Shown here piece by piece: positions 7,575 to 15,424 of a stretch of DNA of 64,000 nt. Position 1 is the first letter of the stretch, and each line of letters begins with the position of its first letter. The notes under the pieces were generated by a model, which searched no databases, was not told the DNA's origin, and saw only the letters and a list, made by a program, of their open reading frames with translations. This DNA comes from Myxococcota bacterium (GTDB taxonomy: Bacteria; Myxococcota_A; UBA9160; UBA4427), in assembly GCA_041389495.1 (NCBI GenBank), contig JAWKRT010000001.1:1116001-1180000 (forward strand), read 5' to 3'. The translations under genes and the position numbers were made by a program.

Positions 7575-8394
7575 ACCCGGCGGCGTTGCGGTGGCCGCCG
7601 CCGCCGAGCGCGGCCGCGACGCGTGCGACGTCGACGTCGCCGATCGAGTACAGCGTCGCCGTGACGCGGTCGCCGTTCACGCGGTAGACGCAGCCCCACG
7701 GCTCGCCGAAGGCCGCGCGCTTCGCGAGCTCGTGCCCGATCGCGCTGCGGTGGACGCTCGCGTTCACGGCCTCGACGCGCCGTCCCTCGATCACGAGCGT
7801 CGTCGTCGCGCGCACGGCGCGCGCGACCTCCGTGCGCTTCGCGCGCACGAGGGGCTCGCCCTCGCGCGCGAGCTCGAACGGGTCGCGGCGCGCGAGCTCG
7901 TCCCAGACGTCGAAACGCAGCGGGTAGGAGTCGATCGCCGCGTTCACCTCCTCGGAGCGCGGGAGCTTCCACGCCCAGAGGTCCTGGTCCTCGACGTAGC
8001 CGAGCAGCTCGGGCAGGGGCTCGCCGTCCGCGAAGTGCATCCACGCGAGCGCGGCGCCCGAGTGGTCGAGATCGAAGAGGATCGTGTGCCCGTGGGCCTC
8101 GACGGCGTTGCGCAGCGAGAGGTCGGCCTCGAAGCGGTCGCGCGAGCTCACGTGGTGGTCGAGGACGACGAGCTCGGCGGCCACCTCGGCGAGCGCGAGC
8201 ACGTCGCGCGGGCGCGGCGCGATGTCGACGAAGGCGATCCGCGCGCCGTCGACGGCGTCGAGATCGGCGCGCGTGAACGCGTCGTCGTGCGAGCGCGGGC
8301 GGTACTCGGCGTCGTCGCCCCAGAAGCGCCGCACGGCCCAGGCCGCGCCGAAGCCGTCCGGACAGCCCGCGTGGAAGAAGCAGATGCGTTTCAC
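7534..8394 (-). CDS. DHH-family phosphoesterase
   Basis: A 286-residue DHH/DHHA1-type phosphoesterase. Near the N-terminus FFHAGCPDGFGAAWAVRRF supplies the first metal-binding motif; FVDIAPRP and VLDHHVSSRD give motifs II and III (the DHH triad), and GGGGHRNAAGF near the C-terminus is the substrate-binding GGGH of the DHHA1 domain. Such enzymes are Mn-dependent hydrolases of short oligonucleotides, pAp or cyclic dinucleotide products; which one cannot be read here. The GTG at 8394 is chosen because a -10-like TACTCT lies seven bases before it and because the family start is VKRICFFHAG. It is divergent from pabB and convergent with the BolA gene. Confidence 0.88.
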   Translation of the reverse strand: MKRICFFHAGCPDGFGAAWAVRRFWGDDAEYRPRSHDDAFTRADLDAVDGARIAFVDIAPRPRDVLALAEVAAELVVLDHHVSSRDRFEADLSLRNAVEAHGHTILFDLDHSGAALAWMHFADGEPLPELLGYVEDQDLWAWKLPRSEEVNAAIDSYPLRFDVWDELARRDPFELAREGEPLVRAKRTEVARAVRATTTLVIEGRRVEAVNASVHRSAIGHELAKRAAFGEPWGCVYRVNGDRVTATLYSIGDVDVARVAAALGGGGHRNAAGFTTTLTAWSAMLL

Positions 8395-8401
8395 GCGCGC
8401 G

Positions 8402-8407
8402 AGAGTA
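8402..8407 (-). promoter_or_regulatory. -10-like TACTCT of leaderless DHH gene
   Basis: On the minus strand TACTCT is followed by seven bases and the GTG at 8394, with no ribosome-binding site between. This matches the leaderless geometry seen at other first genes in the window. Confidence 0.5.
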
Positions 8408-8433
8408 CCGCGTCGCCCTCGCGCGCGCGGTGC

Positions 8434-8439
8434 TACCGT
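8434..8439 (+). promoter_or_regulatory. Possible -10 TACCGT for pabB
   Basis: TACCGT lies 46 bases before the pabB ATG, back-to-back with the DHH promoter. A leader of about 40 nt with a weak GAGAACGAG ribosome site would result. No -35 element is evident. Confidence 0.35.
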
Positions 8440-8485
8440 CGCGCGCGCGCACAGCGCCCGCGCGTGCGACGCGAGAACGAGCCCG

Positions 8486-10003
8486 ATGACTCCCCCCCTC
8501 TCCGCACTCCCCGCTCGCTTCGGCGCGCCCATCGGCGCGACGAACGTCGCCGTCGTCGCGGCGCGCGAGCTCGACGAGCCGTGCAGCCCGTGCGCCGCGT
8601 ACGAGCGCTTCCGCGGCGATCCCTTCCCCTGGCTGCTCGAGAGCGCGCTCGCGCGCGCCGACGTCGGCCGCTTCTCGTTCGTCGGCGCGTCGCCCGAGCT
8701 CGTGCTGCGCGTGCGCGACGGCGTCGCGCGCATCGAGCGGCCCCGCGCGGGCGGCGCCGCGTCGCCTTCGCGCGCGACGCGCGTGGCCGATCCGCTCGAC
8801 GCGCTCCGCGCGATCCTCCCGCCGCCTCCGGTCGAGGTGCCTGCGCTCGTCGAGCACGTCCCGTTCGTCGGCGGCGCCGTCGCGTGCCTCGGCTACGAGC
8901 TCGGCTCGTTCACCGAGCCCGTCGCGCTCGCCGCGCGCGACGAGCTCGGGCTCGACGACCTCGTCGCCCTGCGCGTCGACCGCGTCGTCGTCTTCGACCA
9001 CGAGAGCCAGCGCGCGTTCGCCGTCGGGCTCGGGGTCGGGCCGTCGCGCGAGACCGCGCGGCGCGCGGCGGAGCGCGCGACCGAGGCGCTCGCCGCGCGC
9101 GTGCGCGGCCTGCGCTACGAGGCGCAGATGTCGGAGGAGCGCGCGCGGTCGCGCGGCCGCACGGCCGTGCCCGAGCGCGCCGTCCTGCGCACCGAGCCCG
9201 CGAGCTATGCGAAGGCGGTCGAGCTGCTGCTCGAGCAGATCGACGCCGGCAACGTCTACCAGGCGAACCTCACACAGCGCATCGACGTCCCGTTCGACGG
9301 CGACCCCTTCCAGCTCTACCGCGCGCTGCGCCGGCGCAACCCGGCGCCGTTCGCCGCCTGCATCGAGCTGCCGGAGGTCGCCGTGCTCTCGAGCTCGCCC
9401 GAGCGGTTCCTGCGCGTCGACGCGCACGGCCGCGTGCAGAGCCGGCCCATCAAGGGAACGCGGCCGCGCGGCGACGCGGCGCGCGCCGACGCCGGCCTCG
9501 CCCACGCGCTCGCGCACTCCGCGAAGGACCGCGCCGAGAACCTCATGATCGTCGACCTCGTCCGCAACGATCTCGGGCGCGCGTGCCGCACCGGGAGCGT
9601 GCGCGTTCCGTCGCTGATGGCGATCGAGGGCTACGCGAGCGTCTGGCAGATGGTGTCGACGGTGGAGGGCGAGCTGCGCGACGGCTGCGACGCGATCGAC
9701 CTCGTGCGCGCGAGCTTCCCGCCGGGCTCGATGACCGGCGCGCCGAAGATCGCCGCGATGCGCTGGATCGACCGCGTCGAGCCCGTGCGCCGCACCTTCT
9801 ACGCCGGTGCGCTCGGCTACTTCGACGCCCGCGGCGGCATCGACACGAGCGTCGTGATCCGCACGATCCTCCTCCGCGACGGGCGCGCGCACCTGCACGT
9901 CGGCGGAGGCGTGGTCGCGGACTCGAGCGCCGAGGGCGAGTACGCGGAGAGCCTCGACAAGGCGAGCGCCCTGCTCGACGCGCTCGCGAGCGCGGAGGGC
10001 TAG
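8486..10003 (+). CDS. pabB: Aminodeoxychorismate synthase component I (PabB)
   Basis: A 505-residue chorismate-binding enzyme that aminates chorismate to 4-amino-4-deoxychorismate for folate synthesis, using ammonia from a PabA glutaminase not present in the window. YQANLTQRI, SSSPERFL, PIKGTRPRG, KDRAENLMIVDLVRNDLGR, FPPGSMTGAPK and AGALGYFD are the family blocks in order. The PIKGT lysine (Lys323), which attacks chorismate C2, distinguishes PabB from anthranilate synthase TrpE, where alanine replaces it. There is no C-terminal aminolyase fusion. The stop lies inside a perfect 15-bp tandem duplication. Confidence 0.93.
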   Translation: MTPPLSALPARFGAPIGATNVAVVAARELDEPCSPCAAYERFRGDPFPWLLESALARADVGRFSFVGASPELVLRVRDGVARIERPRAGGAASPSRATRVADPLDALRAILPPPPVEVPALVEHVPFVGGAVACLGYELGSFTEPVALAARDELGLDDLVALRVDRVVVFDHESQRAFAVGLGVGPSRETARRAAERATEALAARVRGLRYEAQMSEERARSRGRTAVPERAVLRTEPASYAKAVELLLEQIDAGNVYQANLTQRIDVPFDGDPFQLYRALRRRNPAPFAACIELPEVAVLSSSPERFLRVDAHGRVQSRPIKGTRPRGDAARADAGLAHALAHSAKDRAENLMIVDLVRNDLGRACRTGSVRVPSLMAIEGYASVWQMVSTVEGELRDGCDAIDLVRASFPPGSMTGAPKIAAMRWIDRVEPVRRTFYAGALGYFDARGGIDTSVVIRTILLRDGRAHLHVGGGVVADSSAEGEYAESLDKASALLDALASAEG

Positions 10004-10019
10004 CGCGCGGAGGGCTAGC
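9990..10019 (+). repeat. 15-bp tandem duplication across pabB stop
   Basis: GCGCGGAGGGCTAGC occurs twice without interruption (9990-10004 and 10005-10019), so the TAG stop of pabB is itself duplicated. A third partial copy (GCGCGG) follows. This looks like replication slippage. Confidence 0.85.
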
Positions 10020-10038
10020 GCGCGGGGAGGCGTCGCGC

Positions 10039-10058
10039 CGTCCGCGCGAGCGCGGACG
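10039..10058. terminator. Hairpin between convergent pabB and protease genes
   Basis: An 8-bp stem (10039-10046 with 10051-10058; arm CGTCCGCG) with a CGAG loop sits in the 55-base gap between two convergent stops. It lacks a T run on either side, so bidirectional termination is only possible. Confidence 0.35.
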
Positions 10059-11267
10059 CTAGTCGTCGGCGGGCGGCGTCGCGGGAACGCGCACGAGCTC
10101 TTCGCCCGCGTCGGTCGTGCGCCGGACCTCGATCGGCTGGCGCGTGCGGATCGCGTCGAGGATGCGCGCCGCGTCGGTCATGCCGACGACGCCCGGGTCG
10201 ATCACGTCGCCGACCTCGAAGCCCGAGCGCGCGGCCGGCGAGTCGGCCCACACGCCGAGCACGCGCCACGTGTCGTCGACCGGGCCGAGCAGCGCTCCCG
10301 CCGCCTGCGTGTGCGCGAACGGGAGGCCGCCGAGCCCCACGGGCTCGGTGCGCACGCGCTCGAGCCACAGGCGGTGCCCGCTCAGGTCGAGCCGCACCTT
10401 GAACTGCGACAGCACGTCGAGCCCGAGTGCGGGGCCGCTCGCGCCGTGCTCGTCCACCTGTCCCGCGCCGCCGACGATCGCGGGAACGAGGCCGAGGTCG
10501 AACGGCCCGAGCTTCACGGTGTCCGTCGGGTAGAAGCGCAGGCGCGAGCCGCGGCCCTCGCCGCCCGCGATCACGGGGAGCGCGCGCGGATCGACCGCCG
10601 CCTTCGCGGTGTCGCGCGTACCGAGCCACAGCGGCACCGTCACCGTGGTGTCGATCGCGACCCAGACCGGGTGGCCGTTCACCTGGATCTCGACGCGCGG
10701 CCGCGCCGCGAGGTCGAAGATCGGGAGCACGGCGCGCCCGGGCCCGCCGTCGCGTTCGGGGATCGCGAACTTCGCGGGGTCGAGGAAGCGCACGCGGCGA
10801 CGCTGGAAGTCGAGCTCGAGGATCGCATCGCGCAGGAACATCCCGCCGAAGCGCACCCATTGGGAGCGCTCGAGCGCGCGGTCGCGCTGGAACAGTCGGA
10901 AGATCGCGAGCGGCCGGCCGAGCGCCGTCGGCCGCTCGAAGGCGCGGCCGGGGTCGGGGAGCGGCTTCGCGCCGACCTTCGCGAGCACGGCGTCGGGCGC
11001 GATCGTCGCGACGAGCCCGGTGTCGAGCAGCACGGGCAGCGGGCGGTCGCCGGGCGCGGCGAGGTCGAAGTGGATGCGCGGCGAGCCCGGCGTCGCGAGC
11101 ATCGGCAGGTCGGCGAGCACGGCCTCCGCCGGCACGTCGTCGGTCGTCGGCGCGACGGGCGGGTCGGCGGCCGACGCCGCGGCGGCCTGGGCGAGCACCA
11201 GCACGAGGGCGACGGCGCAGGGCGCGAGCGCGCGCGCATCGCGGACACGGGGCTTCGGGCGGGGCAT
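10059..11267 (-). CDS. Secreted retropepsin-like aspartic protease with PDZ domain
   Basis: A 402-residue exported protein. Residues 11-33 form a hydrophobic signal peptide (ALAPCAVALVLVLAQAAAASAA). Two retropepsin-type half-domains follow: LPVLLDTGLVATIAP carries a DTG, and VWVAIDTTVTVPLWLG carries a DTT in place of the second DTG. A PDZ domain near residues 340-395 (WADSPAARSGFEVGDVI) ends the protein. The architecture matches uncharacterised bacterial periplasmic aspartyl-protease-like/PDZ proteins; activity is unproven and the second motif is altered. The ATG at 11267 lies eight bases after a -10-like TATGCT on the minus strand. It is divergent from a crotonase gene. Confidence 0.78.
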   Translation of the reverse strand: MPRPKPRVRDARALAPCAVALVLVLAQAAAASAADPPVAPTTDDVPAEAVLADLPMLATPGSPRIHFDLAAPGDRPLPVLLDTGLVATIAPDAVLAKVGAKPLPDPGRAFERPTALGRPLAIFRLFQRDRALERSQWVRFGGMFLRDAILELDFQRRRVRFLDPAKFAIPERDGGPGRAVLPIFDLAARPRVEIQVNGHPVWVAIDTTVTVPLWLGTRDTAKAAVDPRALPVIAGGEGRGSRLRFYPTDTVKLGPFDLGLVPAIVGGAGQVDEHGASGPALGLDVLSQFKVRLDLSGHRLWLERVRTEPVGLGGLPFAHTQAAGALLGPVDDTWRVLGVWADSPAARSGFEVGDVIDPGVVGMTDAARILDAIRTRQPIEVRRTTDAGEELVRVPATPPADD

Positions 11268-11275
11268 GGCGCGGG

Positions 11276-11281
11276 AGCATA
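11276..11281 (-). promoter_or_regulatory. -10-like TATGCT of aspartic-protease gene
   Basis: TATGCT on the minus strand is followed by eight bases and the ATG at 11267; a transcript would have almost no leader. There is no ribosome site in the eight bases. Confidence 0.5.
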
Positions 11282-11327
11282 GGGGTGGGCATCGCGCGCC
11301 GTCCACGGCGGAGCGCGCATCGCGCGC

Positions 11328-11333
11328 TACGTT
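11328..11333 (+). promoter_or_regulatory. -10-like TACGTT of crotonase gene
   Basis: TACGTT precedes the ATG at 11343 by nine bases of pure G/C. The expected leader is 0-3 nt, a leaderless or nearly leaderless mRNA. Confidence 0.5.
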
Positions 11334-11342
11334 GGCGCGCCC

Positions 11343-12125
11343 ATGTCCGGACGCGTCGTCATCGAGCGGGAGGGCGAGCTCGCGTGGCTGGTCTTCGACC
11401 ACGTCGCGCGGCGCAACGCGATCACCGCCGGGATGTGGCGCGCGATCCCCGCGCTCGCCCGCGAGCTCGACGCGGACGACGGCGTGCGCGTCGTCGTCAT
11501 GCGCGGCGCGGGCGAGGACGCGTTCGTGTCGGGCGCGGACATCTCGGAGTTCGACGAGCGCCGCACCGGCGCGCGCGCCGCGGAGTACGACCGCCAGAAC
11601 GGCGCCGCCTTCGAGGCGCTGTCGCGCATCCGCAAGCCCGTGCTCGCGATGGTGCACGGCTTCTGCATCGGCGGCGGCTGCGCGCTCGCGCTCACCGCCG
11701 ACGTGCGGTACGCGGCCGACGACGCGCGCTTCGCGATTCCCGCCGGCCGGCTCGGCCTCGGCTATGCGACGAGCGGGCTCGAGACGCTCGTGCGCACGGT
11801 CGGCACCGCGGCGGCGCGCGAGCTCTTCTTCACGGCGCGCCGCTACGACGCCCGGGAGGCGCTGCGCATCGGCCTCGTGAACGCGGTGCTCCCGAAGGCC
11901 GAGCTCGAGACGCGCGTGCGCGAGACCGCCGAGGCGATCGCGCGCAACGCACCGCTCACGCTGCGCGCTGCGAAGACCGCATTCGTCGAGATCGCCCGAC
12001 CGCCCGCCGAGCGCGACCTCGCGGCCGTCGACGCTGCGATCGCGCGCTGCTTCGCGAGCGCCGACTACGCCGAGGGCGTGCGCGCCTTCCTCGCGAAGCG
12101 CCCGCCGCGCTTCGAGGGACGCTAG
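11343..12125 (+). CDS. Enoyl-CoA hydratase/isomerase (crotonase) family protein lacking both catalytic Glu
   Basis: A 260-residue crotonase-fold protein that binds acyl-CoA. The oxyanion-hole and CoA-binding elements are present: FVSGADISEF (residues about 61-70) and VHGFCIGGGCALALTADVRYA. In true enoyl-CoA hydratases two glutamates add water across the double bond, in GGGCELA and in the P-E-x-x-LG loop. Here these positions read GGGCALA and IPAGRLGLG, so both are alanine. The fold can also do isomerisation, ring cleavage or thioester hydrolysis with other residues, so hydratase should not be assumed. A promoter-like hexamer lies nine bases before the start. Convergent with the ketopantoate-reductase-like gene. 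Confidence 0.88.
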   Translation: MSGRVVIEREGELAWLVFDHVARRNAITAGMWRAIPALARELDADDGVRVVVMRGAGEDAFVSGADISEFDERRTGARAAEYDRQNGAAFEALSRIRKPVLAMVHGFCIGGGCALALTADVRYAADDARFAIPAGRLGLGYATSGLETLVRTVGTAAARELFFTARRYDAREALRIGLVNAVLPKAELETRVRETAEAIARNAPLTLRAAKTAFVEIARPPAERDLAAVDAAIARCFASADYAEGVRAFLAKRPPRFEGR

Positions 12126-12161
12126 GCGCCCGCGTCCGCTTCCCGCGCGCTCCGTCTCGCG

Positions 12162-13133
12162 TCAGTGCATGCGCGCACGGCGCTCCTCGCGCGCGCGGAC
12201 GAGCTGCCAGAGCGCGCGGTTCACGGGCGCGTCGAGGCCGAGCTCGCCGGCGAGTCGCACCACCGCGCCGCACAGCGCGTCGATCTCGGTGCGCCGGCCC
12301 GCGCGGAGGTCCTGCAGCATCGACGACTCGTGCGCGGCCGTCGGCGGGAGGAGATCGCGGAAGAAGTGCTCGAGGTAGGCGCGCGCGCCGGGCCACGCGA
12401 GCCGCGTGCCGCGCGCGTCGAGCAGCGCGAAGATCTCGGCGACGACGGCCTCGAGGATGGCGCGCGTGCGCGCGTCCGCGCCCAGCGCGCCGTAGGGCAC
12501 GCCGATCAGCGCGCCGAGCGGATTCAGCGCGCAGTTGTACAGGAGCTTCGCCCACAGCTCGCGCTCGACGTCGTCGCACGGCTCGCACGGGATGCCGCCG
12601 CTCGCGACGGCCTCGCAGAAGTCGGCGGCGGGCGCGGGCGGCGCGTCGCCGAGCGGGCCGACGAGCACGGGCGCCGCGTGCGCCGTCACCTCGACGCGCG
12701 TCGCCGAGCGGCGCTGGAACCCCGTGATCACCCGCGCGGCGTAGAGCGCGGCGCCGCGCGCGCCGAGTGCGCGCTCGAACGGCTCGGCCGCACCCCAGCC
12801 GTTGTAGGCGAGCACGACGCGCTTCGCGCCGCCGATGTCGTGCCACGCGCGCGCGAGCGCCTCGGCGCAGGCGGGTGCGTCGGGCGTCTTCGTCGCGACG
12901 AGCATCCATTCGAACGCGCGGCCGCGCAGCGCGTCGGCGCCGACGCCGGCTTCGAGGCGCGAAGGCGCGATGCGCACGTCGCCGAACAGCCCGCTGCGCT
13001 CGACGCCGTCGCGGAGCAGCGCGTCGGCGGCCTCGGGCGTGCGCGTCGCGAAGCGCACGGTGTGGCCCGCGGCGAGCAGGCCGCTCCCGATTCCGAGGCC
13101 CACGGCGCCGGCGCCGACGATCGCGATGCGCAC
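12162..13133 (-). CDS. Ketopantoate reductase family protein (ApbA/PanE-like)
   Basis: A 323-residue NADP-dependent dehydrogenase. The Rossmann motif is IVGAGAVGLGIGSGL at residues 4-18; the C-terminal ApbA_C domain contains WAKLLYNCALNPLGALIG with the catalytic lysine, and later HESSMLQDLRAGRRTEID with the substrate-binding serine and glutamate. It may reduce 2-dehydropantoate to pantoate for CoA synthesis, but several paralogues act on other 2-oxoacids and no pan gene is nearby. The start is the GTG at 13133, with AGGAAGGAGGAGC directly upstream; this also begins the canonical MRIAIVGAG motif. Divergent from the racemase gene. Confidence 0.85.
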   Translation of the reverse strand: MRIAIVGAGAVGLGIGSGLLAAGHTVRFATRTPEAADALLRDGVERSGLFGDVRIAPSRLEAGVGADALRGRAFEWMLVATKTPDAPACAEALARAWHDIGGAKRVVLAYNGWGAAEPFERALGARGAALYAARVITGFQRRSATRVEVTAHAAPVLVGPLGDAPPAPAADFCEAVASGGIPCEPCDDVERELWAKLLYNCALNPLGALIGVPYGALGADARTRAILEAVVAEIFALLDARGTRLAWPGARAYLEHFFRDLLPPTAAHESSMLQDLRAGRRTEIDALCGAVVRLAGELGLDAPVNRALWQLVRAREERRARMH

Positions 13134-13172
13134 GCTCCTCCTTCCTGCGTCTGCGCGCTGCGCGCGCTCGGG

Positions 13173-13178
13173 TATGAT
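13173..13178 (+). promoter_or_regulatory. Possible -10 TATGAT for racemase gene
   Basis: TATGAT (four of six consensus bases) sits in the 121-base divergent gap. It would give a leader of about 70 nt that contains GAAAGGAACC before the GTG at 13255. Confidence 0.45.
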
Positions 13179-13254
13179 GCGCGCCCCGCCGCCGTCGCCG
13201 CCCCCGTCCGTAGCGCAGAAACGCGCGCGCAGAGAAGCGAAAGGAACCGCCGCC

Positions 13255-14409
13255 GTGGCCGAGCCCCGTGGACCGCTCTCCGGAATCCGAATCCTCGAGA
13301 TCGCGGGCATCGGGCCCGGCCCGTTCGCGGCGATGATGCTCTCCGACATGGGCGCCGAGGTGCTGCGCGTCGATCGCGCGCAGGCCGTTCCCGCCGCTCC
13401 GCCGGCCGGCGCGTCGAAGGACGTGCTCGCGCGCGGGCGCCGCAGCGTCGCGCTCGACCTCAAGCACCCCGACGGCGTCGCCGCGCTGCTGCGGCTCGTC
13501 GAGGGCGCGGACGCGCTGATCGAGGGCTTCCGGCCGGGCGTGATGGAGCGGCTCGGCGTCGGGCCCGACGCGTGTCTCGCGCGCAACCCGCGCCTCGTCT
13601 ACGGGCGCATGACGGGCTGGGGCCAGGACGGTCCGATGGCGCACGCCGCGGGCCACGACATCAACTACATCGCGCTCGCGGGCGCGCTCGACCCGATCGG
13701 CCGCGCGGGCGGGCCGCCCGTGCCGCCGCTCAACCTCGTCGGCGACTTCGGCGGCGGTGGCATGCTGCTCGCCTACGGCGTCGTGTGCGCGCTGCTCGAG
13801 GCGAGGACGTCCGGGCGCGGGCAGGTCGTCGACGCGGCCATGGTCGACGGCGCCGCGCTGCTCATGGGCTTCTTCCACGGCATGCGCGCGATGGGCGTGT
13901 GGAAGGACGAGCGCGGCACCAACATGCTCGACACGGGCGCGCACTTCTACGACGTCTACGAGACGAGCGACGGGAAGTACGTGTCGATCGGCTCGATCGA
14001 GCCGCAGTTCTACGCCGAGCTGCTCGACAAGGTCGGCCTCGCCGGACGGGAGCTGCCGCGCCAGATGGCGCGCGACGAGTGGCCGGCGATGAAGGAGCGG
14101 CTCGCCGCGATCTTCCGCACGCGGACGCGCGACGAGTGGTGCGCGCTCATGGAGGGGTCGGACGTGTGCTTCGCGCCCGTGCTGTCGATGGACGAGGCGC
14201 CGCGCCACCCGCACAACCGCGAGCGCTCGACGTTCGTGGAGGTGGCCGGCTTCCTGCAGCCGGCGCCCGCGCCGCGCTTCGATCGCACGCGGCCCGCCGT
14301 GCCTGCGCCGCCCGCGCACCCGGGCCAGCACACCGACCGGGCGCTCGCCGACTGGGGCTTCGGCGCCGACGAGATCGCGAAGCTGCGCGCGGCGAAGGCG
14401 ATCGCCTAG
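13255..14409 (+). CDS. Alpha-methylacyl-CoA racemase-type CaiB/BaiF protein
   Basis: A 384-residue family III CoA-transferase fold of the racemase subgroup. LEIAGIGPGPFAAMMLSDMGAEVLRVDR opens the domain, DLKHPDG and EGFRPGVMERLG bind CoA, and GHDINY with GDFGGGG place the two-base catalytic pair at His134 and Asp164, as in mycobacterial MCR. The enzyme would interconvert (2R)- and (2S)-2-methylacyl-CoA so that branched or steroid side chains can enter beta-oxidation. The start is a GTG after GAAAGGAACC. Its stop overlaps that of the convergent HAD gene in CTAG. It fits with the P450, ligase and paired dehydrogenases elsewhere in the window. Confidence 0.9.
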   Translation: MAEPRGPLSGIRILEIAGIGPGPFAAMMLSDMGAEVLRVDRAQAVPAAPPAGASKDVLARGRRSVALDLKHPDGVAALLRLVEGADALIEGFRPGVMERLGVGPDACLARNPRLVYGRMTGWGQDGPMAHAAGHDINYIALAGALDPIGRAGGPPVPPLNLVGDFGGGGMLLAYGVVCALLEARTSGRGQVVDAAMVDGAALLMGFFHGMRAMGVWKDERGTNMLDTGAHFYDVYETSDGKYVSIGSIEPQFYAELLDKVGLAGRELPRQMARDEWPAMKERLAAIFRTRTRDEWCALMEGSDVCFAPVLSMDEAPRHPHNRERSTFVEVAGFLQPAPAPRFDRTRPAVPAPPAHPGQHTDRALADWGFGADEIAKLRAAKAIA

Positions 14410-15230
14410 CGAGCGAAGCGGTCGATCGCGATCGCCGCGCCGTCGGCGTCGTTGTCCTCGACGACGAAGTCCGCGACGCGCTTCGCGGCGTCGACGGCGT
14501 TCGCCATCGCGACGCCGATCCCGGCGTGCTCGATCATCTCGGCGTCGTTCGCGTCGTCGCCGATCGCGAGCACCTCGGACGGGTCGACGCCCCAGTGCGC
14601 GCACACCCAGCGCACGCCCGCCCACTTGCCCGCGTCGGGCGAGACGACCTCGAGGATGTCACCGCGGTAGTTCTTGTTGCGGATCTGGTGCGTGCGCGCC
14701 GCGCCGCCGAACTCGCTGCGCAGCTCGGCGTGGACGCGCCCGAGCGCTTCGCCGTCGGCCATGCAGCTCATCATCACGACCGGCACGTCCGGCCGCTGTG
14801 CGAGGTCGTCGACCACGCGGCCCGCGGCGCCGTGGTCGCGCAGGTAGTCGGCCTGGAACGCGTGCGCGCGCTCGATCGGCTCGTAGTAGAAGTCGGTCGC
14901 GGGGTCGTCCACGTAGACGAGCGGCGAGCCGACGCGGCGATAGGCGACGAGCACGCGGTCGTAGAGCGCGTGCGGGAGCGCCTGGCGCGCGAGCGTCGCG
15001 CCCGTCGCGGCGTCGCGGACGACGACGCCGTTCTGCACGACGGCCGGCCCCTCGAGCCCGAGCGCGCGGATGGCGGGGAGCGCCGTGCGGTAGCGGCGCC
15101 CCGTGCACGCGACGACGCGCACGCCGCGCTCGTGCGCGCGCGCGACGGCGGCGACGACCGACGGGCGCAGCTCGGCGCGCGAGTCGAGCGCGGTGCCGTC
15201 GAGGTCGAGGGCGACGAGCCGGATGGCCAT
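14406..15230 (-). CDS. Cof-type HAD-superfamily hydrolase
   Basis: A 274-residue haloacid-dehalogenase phosphatase of the Cof/YidA class. VALDLDGTALDS (Asp nucleophile motif I) is at the N-terminus, VVACTGRRY is motif II, and GVRWVCAHWGVDPSEVLAIGDDANDAEMIEHAG near residues 210-245 is motif IV with the Mg ligands. The C2-type cap lies between. Such enzymes dephosphorylate sugar phosphates, flavin or pyridoxal phosphates in the cytoplasm; substrate not predictable. Stop codons of this gene and the racemase share CTAG. Divergent from the Band-7 gene. Confidence 0.9.
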   Translation of the reverse strand: MAIRLVALDLDGTALDSRAELRPSVVAAVARAHERGVRVVACTGRRYRTALPAIRALGLEGPAVVQNGVVVRDAATGATLARQALPHALYDRVLVAYRRVGSPLVYVDDPATDFYYEPIERAHAFQADYLRDHGAAGRVVDDLAQRPDVPVVMMSCMADGEALGRVHAELRSEFGGAARTHQIRNKNYRGDILEVVSPDAGKWAGVRWVCAHWGVDPSEVLAIGDDANDAEMIEHAGIGVAMANAVDAAKRVADFVVEDNDADGAAIAIDRFAR

Positions 15231-15312
15231 GGGCGGCGAACGATGTCACAGCGCGCGGCCGGCTGCCCGCGGCGAGGTGGCAGCGCGCGCGCGGCTCGCG
15301 CACCCTGCCGCG

Positions 15313-15380
15313 AACGCGCGCGAGCGCGCGCGTGCGAACCTGCGCGCGAGCCCGCGTGCGAACTCCGGTACGCGAGCCCG
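15313..15380. repeat. Degenerate tandem repeats in divergent promoter region
   Basis: GCGTGCGAAC followed by CGCGAGCCCG occurs at 15330-15354 and again at 15354-15380; a third, weaker copy starts near 15313. The 194-base gap between the HAD and Band-7 genes holds these repeats and the GAGGAGG ribosome site of the Band-7 gene, and nothing else I recognise. Confidence 0.55.
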
Positions 15381-15424
15381 CCGTCGCCGCGGCGCGTGCA
15401 CCGTCCGGACCGAGGAGGATTCCG

